Source: an uncultured Ruminococcus sp. (lineage in GTDB: Bacteria; Bacillota; Clostridia; Oscillospirales; Ruminococcaceae). From it: a stretch of 11,817 bases of DNA. Shown here one piece after another: positions 6,324 to 11,817 of the stretch. The stretch spans positions 1 through 11,817 of the forward strand of contig CAMWHN010000035.1 of assembly GCA_947174085.1 (NCBI GenBank), read 5' to 3'. The first letter of the stretch is position 1. Each line of letters starts with the position of its first letter. A program made the translations under genes and the position numbers. Below the pieces are notes generated by a model. That model worked only from the letters and a program-made list of their open reading frames with translations, had not been told where the DNA came from and made no database searches.

Positions 6324-7184
6324 TTATGAAAAACACAAAACACAGCTTTTCAGTTCAGAAGGCTGAATGATTTCAGTCATATCGGGAGCATATCCGGCAG
6401 AAATCTGAACATATGCCGTATTTTCTGGGATTTCCTGAACATGAGTGGAAACCGGAGCAGAATCTGGTGCTGTTCCCTGCCAGCCTTCACCATAACTAAT
6501 CAGTTCTTTATTTTCGTTTAGGAAAGCAACACAGTTTTTTAATGCTTTTCCGTTGTTTGCAGAAAGATGCACAGCAATTTCTGAGACATTCGCCGGAACT
6601 GTGATTGTCGTATTGCATCGAATAATAGTATTGATTTGTTCCCATGTTTCTGCTGAAATATCAAACACATTTTCTTTCGGATAATATTCAAAAGCCAACC
6701 CTGTAATATCCAGCGTATAATCCAAGTCATTGTAGAACAGCAGAAAAAATTCACCTCCAATCTGACGGCAATCCATCACAGCAGAATTACTCTCAGGGAA
6801 CAAACGTTTTGAAAAAACGAGTGGAATCATGGATTTAGGTTGATTCTGACAAGTAGAAAGAACTGTTCCAATTCCTCCAATTACACCAGTCATACCGTAA
6901 ATTCCGGAATAGTTTACATGAATTGATTTTATCATTGTAAAATCCATTTTTTCTGGAGATTCTGCGTATATGAACATGAACTCACCTGTAGAAGAAAAGC
7001 CTTTCAGATGAATGCCAGGTTTGAGATAGTAATATTCACACGGCGGAACGCCGTAAAGATTCCAATTTGTACCGTACGGGGGAAGCCCATAAACCGTCCG
7101 TTCCCAAACTAGCGTTTCACCAAGATATACTTTTTGCACTTCTTGATTGCCTAGCATAATATTACTCGCTTGATTTAGTATCAT
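6324..7184 (-). CDS. Phage tail / receptor-binding-type protein
   Basis: A 286-residue protein with no signal peptide. The N terminus (residues about 6-28: SNIMLGNQEVQKVYLGETLVWE) is a motif I recognise from the start of tail and baseplate-associated proteins in Clostridia phages and prophages. The rest is rich in aromatic and beta-forming residues, with a Pro/Tyr/Gly segment (33-50) and a beta-sandwich-like C-terminal half (about 175-286), as in tail tip or receptor-binding proteins. The position immediately before holin and lysin fits the end of a phage structural operon. GAGGTGAT lies 5-6 nt before ATG 7182-7184. Exact role is not established; a domesticated adhesin is an alternative. Confidence 0.6.
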   Translation of the reverse strand: MILNQASNIMLGNQEVQKVYLGETLVWERTVYGLPPYGTNWNLYGVPPCEYYYLKPGIHLKGFSSTGEFMFIYAESPEKMDFTMIKSIHVNYSGIYGMTGVIGGIGTVLSTCQNQPKSMIPLVFSKRLFPESNSAVMDCRQIGGEFFLLFYNDLDYTLDITGLAFEYYPKENVFDISAETWEQINTIIRCNTTITVPANVSEIAVHLSANNGKALKNCVAFLNENKELISYGEGWQGTAPDSAPVSTHVQEIPENTAYVQISAGYAPDMTEIIQPSELKSCVLCFS

Positions 7185-7206
7185 TTTTTATCACCTCGCC
7201 ATAAAT

Positions 7207-7317
7207 CTAACATATTACACAATAACATAAAACGACATAAAGCGTCTTTTCATCTATTTCTTCCAAGTTGTCATAATCTTCTTGTTTAAACGTGAGTTCT
7301 GCGATTGTCCTGCACAT
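7207..7317 (-). pseudogene. Short tail-like ORF, probable remnant
   Basis: 36 codons from ATG 7315-7317 to TAG 7207-7209. Residues 8-28 (LTFKQEDYDNLEEIDEKTLYVV region) resemble the short Tyr/Asp/Glu stretch ending in TLYVV or TLYIV seen in small phage tail proteins, but the ORF then ends in an odd Cys/Val/Leu tail. No Shine-Dalgarno precedes the ATG, and the reading frame runs open upstream into the terminator of the dockerin gene. I read it as the decayed start of a phage gene, or a small ORF upstream of the tail protein. Confidence 0.35.
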
Positions 7318-7336
7318 CACTAAATAATTTCTGTAC

Positions 7337-7370
7337 AAAAAAATTTCCGCAAGATTACTCCTGCGGAAGT
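7337..7370 (-). terminator. Intrinsic terminator of the beta-helix/dockerin gene
   Basis: On the minus strand, TTCCGCA (7362-7368) pairs with TGCGGAA (7345-7351) across a 10-nt loop and is followed by seven T residues (7337-7343). It starts 40 nt past the stop of the dockerin gene and separates it from the phage block. Confidence 0.85.
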
Positions 7371-7409
7371 TTCTAATTGTTCCGATATTTTGTGCAGATA
7401 GAAAGATTT

Positions 7410-10400
7410 TTAGCTATTGATAAGCATTCGTTTCATTATGCAAAGGTCAAATATATTCAGTCTGTCATCTTCGTATAAGTCTGCTGCTTTCCAATCAGGC
7501 ATACTTTTTTCTTTTTTGAGCAGCCATTTCTGTAAGAGAACTACATCGGCAACGGAAAATTCACCATCTGCGTTACAATCTCCTAAAACAGGGTCATTGT
7601 CATAGAGATAATTTATACTCCACCAATTAATATTATATAAATAACCACTGCCACCTTTGAATACAAAGTATACATCATTTACACCGGTTGTCTTATCAAT
7701 GTTACATTTCTGTGTTGCCCAATTCTGCCAACCACCTGTGCTACTAACGTCCATACTGCCAATAAGTTTTCCGTCAGGAGAACCAAGACGTACTTCAATT
7801 GAGTTACCACTACTGTTTGAAGCAATCCGGAAATTGATTGATTCAGCACCTTTGCCAAATCTAATACCTTTAAAGCCGATATAATCTCCGTTCTCGATAT
7901 ATGCCACATCACGTCCGCCCTCGTTGCATTTTTCAACGTCAATACCTGACTGTACAGAGTAGTCTTCAGCCTCGATAACGTCACCAACAGGGGCAATTGT
8001 TCCTGTAACGCTGACTTTACATTTCGCTGTGAATTGCGTTTTGCTGTCCTCCAGTGTTGTTGCTGTGATTTCTGCCGTCCCCTCAGATAATGCTGTTACA
8101 ACACCATCAGCGTCAACTGATGCCACAAGCGGGTTGGAAGAAGTCCATATCACAACTTTATCTGTTGCGTTGTCAGGGTGAACTGTTGCCGTTATAGCAG
8201 ATGTTTCTCCTGCATTTAATGAAAGTGTTTCATGGTTTAAGTTAATTCCTGTTACATTTACAAGCTCACCGTTCAATTTCCATTTTGCTTGTATTCTCTG
8301 ATTATACTCAGGCATGATAAATGTAGCACGTGAGCCGTTTTCGTTTACAGGAGTCACTTCCATAGCATCAATACCTACCTGCCAGCCGTCAAACGTATAG
8401 CCGTCTCTTGTTTTTGCGTCAATTGTAACGACTTCACCGGGTTTATGATACTCAACTATGGAACGTCCCATAGAATCGCCGACATTATTTATAACCAATA
8501 CACGCTCTTCTGCTCTGTTTATCCTTACAAGATGTGTATTTCTTGCACCAACTGCTTCTGTCTTAGTATTGCCAGCCGGATTAATGCGGAAAACTAAAAG
8601 CTGGTCAAGGTCATATCCCTCCAGAATTTTAACACGTATTGTTTTACTTTTTTCTCCGGCTTTAAATGTAACAGCCGGATCGTCCAGAAAGCTGAAATCT
8701 TTATCTATACGTGCATCTCCTGCAACAGGAGTTACTTCAAAATCCATTGTTCCGGAAGCAGATTTGCTAAGCTTCAGTTCAAGGTCAATTATGTCACCGG
8801 GCTTTACGGAAGAATTAAGATTGCTGAAGCTTACATTTACATCTTCTGTTAAACCAAGATTTTTGTTATAGCCTACATCAGTTTTCGGATAGACAGCATA
8901 TGCGCCTCTGTCCACACCGTTGTCGCCTGTGCCTATGGCAGGACTGCCAGCTTTAAGACGGAAATCACCTGCGGCAGCGTTTTCAAATATGGGGTCTTTA
9001 GCAAGTTCCGTTTTTGATTTTATCTGAGCATTGAAGGCGTCAACCGTAATTGAAGGTTGTACTGGGTACATATATCGAACATACTCTGATTTTCTAGGAG
9101 AATACCACAGGTTATTTTTGAAAATCTGAAAACCGCCACCTTTCAGGTCTATACCGTGCCATGAATGAAAACCATTTACAGTGGTTTCTTTTACCACAAT
9201 GCCTGAAGTATCATTACTGTCGTACATACTATTCTCATCTTCATAAGCAATATTGTTTCTGACTTCATTATTCCATGACCTATCCAGAGAAATACCAGTT
9301 TTTAGATTATAAGTAACATTGTTTACCCATCTTGCATCCCATGTTGAACCAGTATCCCAGAATGCTGAATAGAGTCCTGTTTCTATACGCTGTGCGGGGA
9401 AATTCATAAAGTATTCACCCACAGGCATACGTTTATTTTCATCAAGAGGCTTGTTATAGACGATATTTTCATATGCCCAGTTTCTTGTACATTCTGATTC
9501 ATTAAACATAAAATAAGCGGTATTATGTGTAACATTTCTTACTGCGGTAAAATCTCTTACGCTGATATCAAGCCATATTGTACCGCCGTTGACTGAACCT
9601 CCGGAGTAATTGAAAGCAAATGCATTATTTCTGTTGCCGTCAGCTCTGCTGCCCAAAGTTGACGATTCCGCACCGCCTGCGCCGGCATTTTTGCCTATAT
9701 TGCCGATAAATGTGTTCTCAGTTATAATGCAGTCCTTCGAACTATCATCATAGCACAGGGTTTCGCCGTAGACGCTCTGAAAATAATTGTTACGTATAAC
9801 ATTTTTTTGTCCGGCAACAGGAATTGTAACATCAGGACGCATTACACCCTGAGCTGTCCACTTCCAAGGCGCATTGTAAACACAGCCTATATTTTTAAAC
9901 TGATTATTGATAACAACATTTCCATTACCTCTTATGTTGATGGTACTTCGTGCATATTTGTAATCCTCAAATACGAAGCCTTCAATCCAGATATAATCAC
10001 GCCCAAACAGGTTAAAAACGTCTGTCAGTTCATTTTTTCTTGCTGCTATTGAATATTCAATACCAGCATTGTCATAATGCTGTACGTCTTCTTCCTTCCA
10101 GCCAGTATCGTTGAGCCACTGCGCTTTTACTTCTGGAGTGATAGTTGAACCGTCAAAAATATCCTTGTGCTTGATGATTACTTTGCCCATATCAGAAGTT
10201 TTTTCAGGTCTGAAAACTATCATAGCGTCCTCTGTACCAGACACCTTAGGTGTTATATCGTCCTCAATGTAAGTTCCGGGGCGAATAAGAACAGTTGTAC
10301 CCGGTGTCACCTCATCAGCGGCTTTTTTGATAGATCTGTAAGGATTTCCAGAAGAACCGTTGCCAGTATAGTCATTACCGTTTTCGGCAACATAAATAAA

Positions 10401-10532
10401 TTTTTCATTTGTTTCGCTTGCTTCCGCTTTTGACACATTAATGATACTCATATTAAAAAGGAGTATCTGTACAAGGAAAAGACTTAACAATCTTTTCCAT
10501 TGACATTCTAAATTTCTTATTCTTTTTTTCAT
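7410..10532 (-). CDS. Secreted parallel beta-helix protein with CBM6 and type I dockerin (cellulosomal)
   Basis: 1040-residue exported protein, probably a cellulosome subunit acting on a plant polysaccharide. Order: signal peptide (1-36, cleavage near SKA); right-handed parallel beta-helix (about 43-548) opening with YVAENGNDYTGNG...NPYRSI...DEV.PG and TVLIRPGTY (DUF1565-like start common in PL9-type lyases and GH120/GH141-type enzymes), with many N-N-x-F/Y turns; Calx-beta (562-671); InlB-like repeat (677-752, GYTFDGW); Big2 (759-842); CBM6 (851-975, from EAEDY; Trp-rich end); dockerin (982-1040). The first dockerin calcium loop has D985, N987, D989, D996; the second D1018, D1022, N1026, D1029. 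I cannot say lyase or hydrolase, nor name the substrate. ATG 10532 is preferred over 10544 because AAGGA abuts the latter without a spacer. It diverges from the ECF sigma gene. Confidence 0.88.
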   Translation of the reverse strand: MKKRIRNLECQWKRLLSLFLVQILLFNMSIINVSKAEASETNEKFIYVAENGNDYTGNGSSGNPYRSIKKAADEVTPGTTVLIRPGTYIEDDITPKVSGTEDAMIVFRPEKTSDMGKVIIKHKDIFDGSTITPEVKAQWLNDTGWKEEDVQHYDNAGIEYSIAARKNELTDVFNLFGRDYIWIEGFVFEDYKYARSTINIRGNGNVVINNQFKNIGCVYNAPWKWTAQGVMRPDVTIPVAGQKNVIRNNYFQSVYGETLCYDDSSKDCIITENTFIGNIGKNAGAGGAESSTLGSRADGNRNNAFAFNYSGGSVNGGTIWLDISVRDFTAVRNVTHNTAYFMFNESECTRNWAYENIVYNKPLDENKRMPVGEYFMNFPAQRIETGLYSAFWDTGSTWDARWVNNVTYNLKTGISLDRSWNNEVRNNIAYEDENSMYDSNDTSGIVVKETTVNGFHSWHGIDLKGGGFQIFKNNLWYSPRKSEYVRYMYPVQPSITVDAFNAQIKSKTELAKDPIFENAAAGDFRLKAGSPAIGTGDNGVDRGAYAVYPKTDVGYNKNLGLTEDVNVSFSNLNSSVKPGDIIDLELKLSKSASGTMDFEVTPVAGDARIDKDFSFLDDPAVTFKAGEKSKTIRVKILEGYDLDQLLVFRINPAGNTKTEAVGARNTHLVRINRAEERVLVINNVGDSMGRSIVEYHKPGEVVTIDAKTRDGYTFDGWQVGIDAMEVTPVNENGSRATFIMPEYNQRIQAKWKLNGELVNVTGINLNHETLSLNAGETSAITATVHPDNATDKVVIWTSSNPLVASVDADGVVTALSEGTAEITATTLEDSKTQFTAKCKVSVTGTIAPVGDVIEAEDYSVQSGIDVEKCNEGGRDVAYIENGDYIGFKGIRFGKGAESINFRIASNSSGNSIEVRLGSPDGKLIGSMDVSSTGGWQNWATQKCNIDKTTGVNDVYFVFKGGSGYLYNINWWSINYLYDNDPVLGDCNADGEFSVADVVLLQKWLLKKEKSMPDWKAADLYEDDRLNIFDLCIMKRMLINS

Positions 10533-10565
10533 TCTTATAACCATTCCTTTCTGTCACAAATGAGA

Positions 10566-10614
10566 GATAAAGTTAAGTTTATAGCGTATATCTGCTAATT
10601 GTTTAAACTTTATC
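10566..10614. promoter_or_regulatory. 9-bp inverted repeat in leader of the dockerin gene
   Basis: GATAAAGTT (10566-10574) and AACTTTATC (10606-10614) are exact reverse complements 31 nt apart, inside the roughly 100-nt leader of the minus-strand dockerin gene. They could pair in the mRNA, or be two half sites. The right arm lies in TAAACTTTA, a 9-mer also present in the palindrome upstream of the GH9 promoter. Confidence 0.35.
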
Positions 10615-10635
10615 TTCTTATATGCAATTTTGCCT

Positions 10636-10664
10636 GTTATAATAATACACGATTATCAGTGCAA
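10636..10664 (-). promoter_or_regulatory. Sigma-A-type promoter of the dockerin gene
   Basis: Minus strand: -35 TTGCAC (10659-10664), 17-bp spacer, -10 TATAAC (10636-10641). Transcription would start near 10629. The 18-bp shared element lies immediately upstream of this -35. Confidence 0.6.
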
Positions 10665-10667
10665 AGT

Positions 10668-10685
10668 ATATAATTTTCATGATAA
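10668..10685 (-). promoter_or_regulatory. 18-bp element shared with the GH9 upstream region (copy 2)
   Basis: The minus strand reads TTATCATGAAAATTATAT, matching 17 of 18 bases of the copy at 2255-2272. It ends 3 bp before the -35 of the dockerin gene, a usual place for an activator site. Confidence 0.4.
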
Positions 10686-10930
10686 AAATGGTAAAATTAT
10701 GACATTTCTCAAAAAAATAATAGACCGCCTTATTTAAGGGTTTGCATAATTATGAAAAAATTTGTTAGACGTGAGTTCGACAAAAAAATTAGTGATACTG
10801 CGATAGCACAGATATTTTTTAGAAAATCATTTTATTTATATAAATTTACTAAATCTATGCAAATAAGAATAAAAATATTTGTGCATATTTTTACCATAAA
10901 TTTAAGGCTTGTTATTCGTATATAAATTAG

Positions 10931-10948
10931 ACAGTTAGAAATAACTGT
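10931..10948 (+). promoter_or_regulatory. 7-bp hairpin with GAAA tetraloop in ECF sigma leader
   Basis: ACAGTTA (10931-10937), loop GAAA, TAACTGT (10942-10948). A perfect stem with a stable GNRA loop, ending 8 nt before the AGGAGG (10957-10962) of the sigma gene. There is no T-run, so it is not a terminator; mRNA stabilisation or control of translation is possible. Confidence 0.45.
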
Positions 10949-10956
10949 ACACGGAG

Positions 10957-10972
10957 AGGAGGAAACTGCTTG
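10957..10972 (+). promoter_or_regulatory. Ribosome binding site and TTG start of ECF sigma gene
   Basis: AGGAGG (10957-10962), 7-nt spacer, then TTG at 10970-10972. No in-frame ATG occurs until residue 81, inside the conserved region 2, so TTG must be the start. Confidence 0.85.
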
Positions 10973-11518
10973 ACAGATGCGGATTTTGAAACCGCTGTCG
11001 AAAAAATCAGAAATCATGATAAAACAGGCTTACGTGATATTTACGATGCGTACGGCGATAAAATCTATAGACTGTTTTTAAATAGGATTCATAATCATCA
11101 GGACGCTGAAGATTTAACTTCTGATTTTTTCTTGAAAATTTGGGAATGTGTAAGCTTTTATCAATCAGGGCAAGGGCATCGCTGTTGGCTAGCCTCAATT
11201 GCGAGAAATATGGCAATTGATTATCAGCGCAGAGCTAGTAAAAATATCCCTGTTGAAGATAATAAAATTATTAATTCTGATACATTCACAGAATATAAAA
11301 CAGCGGAAGATACGACAATTGGAAAATTGCACATGAAACAATTATTAAATTCTCTTTCACAAGAAGAACAGGAAATTGTAGAAATGCATATTGGAGCAGA
11401 GCTGACTTTTCGGGAAATTGCATCTATATTAAAGCGACCTCTTGGAACAGTGGCTTGGAAGTACCGAAACGCTATCGGTAAATTACAAAAACTGGCAAAG
11501 GAGGGACAGCTAATATGA
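10970..11518 (+). CDS. ECF-family RNA polymerase sigma factor
   Basis: 182-residue sigma-70 family protein of group 4 (extracytoplasmic function), directing RNA polymerase to a specific promoter set. Region 2 spans about 20-88, with DAEDLTSDFFLKIW (45-58) in region 2.2 and WLASIARNMAIDYQRR (73-88) as the promoter-melting and -10 recognising part. A short linker (89-124) leads to region 4 (125-176), with LSQEEQEIVEMHI and the helix-turn-helix LTFREIASILKRPLGTVAWKYRNA (145-168). No region 1.1 or 3. It starts at TTG, which may limit expression. Its stop overlaps the ATG of the next gene by 4 nt, the usual arrangement with a cognate anti-sigma factor. It diverges from the CBM6/dockerin gene; target genes are unknown. 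Confidence 0.93.
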   Translation: MTDADFETAVEKIRNHDKTGLRDIYDAYGDKIYRLFLNRIHNHQDAEDLTSDFFLKIWECVSFYQSGQGHRCWLASIARNMAIDYQRRASKNIPVEDNKIINSDTFTEYKTAEDTTIGKLHMKQLLNSLSQEEQEIVEMHIGAELTFREIASILKRPLGTVAWKYRNAIGKLQKLAKEGQLI

Positions 11519-11817
11519 CAAGAAAAGAAATAGAAAAGCGGTGTCGGGAAGAAATGCAAGAAAACATTCCAGACAAAGAAGCCCTTTGGCAGAAAATTGA
11601 AGCCGGTTTGCCGGAACAAGAAAATTTGCAGTCACAAATGCAAAAAACAAGAATTAAGCTGACAAATATGCGAAATATTATGAAAGCTGTTGCATGTTTT
11701 TTAGTAATAATAGGCGGATTGCGAATCTGGAATAACAGAACAAAATTAAAAACAAATCCAGATTATATGAATGAAAATAATTCAAGTTATGTAAGTGAAG
11801 ATTATGCAGGCGATGAT
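11515..11817 (+). CDS. Putative membrane anti-sigma factor, 3' end beyond window
   Basis: 101 codons visible, open at the right edge. The cytoplasmic N-terminal part (1-53) is charged and helical with the pattern NIPDKEALWQKIEAGLPEQ (17-35), similar to N termini of proteins paired with Clostridia ECF sigma factors. One membrane segment lies at about 55-71 (IMKAVACFLVIIGGLRI). Residues from about 73 would be outside and are Asn/Ser/Asp-rich, perhaps a stalk before an unseen domain. No zinc-binding HxxxCxxC motif is visible. AGGAGG (11499-11504) is 10 nt before the ATG, which overlaps the sigma gene stop. The role is inferred mainly from position and topology. Confidence 0.7.
   Translation, partial: MTRKEIEKRCREEMQENIPDKEALWQKIEAGLPEQENLQSQMQKTRIKLTNMRNIMKAVACFLVIIGGLRIWNNRTKLKTNPDYMNENNSSYVSEDYAGDD

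Larger units (their letters stand above)
10533..10969. other. Divergent control region between dockerin gene and ECF sigma gene
   Basis: About 435 nt. Toward the dockerin gene it holds the promoter, the shared 18-bp element and a leader inverted repeat. A short dyad CCTTA-TT-TAAGG lies at 10728-10739. Toward the sigma gene it holds a GAAA-loop hairpin (10931-10948) and a strong Shine-Dalgarno. I could not assign a confident promoter for the sigma gene: TATAAA at 10921-10926 lacks a matching -35, which would fit an ECF-type promoter but does not show one. No RNA gene recognised. Confidence 0.6.

Noticed and set aside
4778..7409. Phage attachment sites flanking the lysis cassette
   Set aside because: I compared the flanks at about 4778-5055 and 7185-7410 by eye and found no convincing direct repeat; no integrase or tRNA is present.
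10752..10925. 57-codon plus-strand ORF upstream of the ECF sigma gene (MKKFVRREF...)
   Set aside because: No good ribosome binding site (only AAGG 12 nt upstream), composition driven by AT-rich DNA, Lys/Ile/Phe-rich with no recognisable family. It could be reconsidered if conserved.
10970..11216. Minus-strand ORFs over the ECF sigma gene
   Set aside because: Shadows of the sigma factor frame, which has clear region 2 and region 4 motifs and a strong ribosome binding site.

Overview
The window is visibly AT-rich DNA that looks like a cellulosome-forming gut or rumen Ruminococcus (Firmicutes; close to R. flavefaciens in style, species not determinable here). The evidence is a secreted GH9 cellulase with long Thr/Pro linkers, a secreted multidomain protein ending in a type I dockerin, strong AGGAGG ribosome binding sites and sigma-A promoters with 17-bp spacers.

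Layout. 1-2068 (minus) is the N-terminal 689 codons of a GH9 endoglucanase, cut by the window's left edge inside a Thr-rich linker. 2069-2369 is a divergent control region with good promoters on both strands and several inverted repeats. 2370-4777 (plus) is a two-gene, translationally coupled luxE-luxC operon (fatty acid activation and fatty acyl reduction to aldehyde) with no luciferase genes nearby. 4778-5088 holds a weak terminator for luxEC, a possible gene remnant and a strong terminator for the opposite strand. 5089-7184 (minus) is a compact phage-derived block in the usual late order: tail or receptor-binding-type protein, holin, then endolysin with a Cpl-7-type wall-binding domain. A 36-codon remnant of a tail-like ORF precedes it (7207-7317). 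7410-10532 (minus) is a 1040-residue secreted protein: parallel beta-helix, Calx-beta, InlB-like repeat, Big2, CBM6 and dockerin. 10533-10969 is a second divergent control region. 10970-11518 (plus) is an ECF sigma factor starting at TTG, followed with a 4-nt overlap by a membrane anti-sigma-like protein cut by the right edge.

How it fits together. The GH9 enzyme and the beta-helix/CBM6/dockerin protein are probably parts of the same extracellular plant-polysaccharide machinery. Their upstream regions share an 18-bp element (17/18 identical, same orientation), which hints at co-regulation. The ECF/anti-sigma pair diverges from the dockerin gene, so polysaccharide sensing is a reasonable but unproven role. 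The luxEC operon and the phage lysis block lie between the two cellulosomal genes and look like separate acquisitions. The phage block has no visible promoter, capsid, terminase or integrase genes, so it is best read as a prophage remnant or a domesticated lysis cassette.
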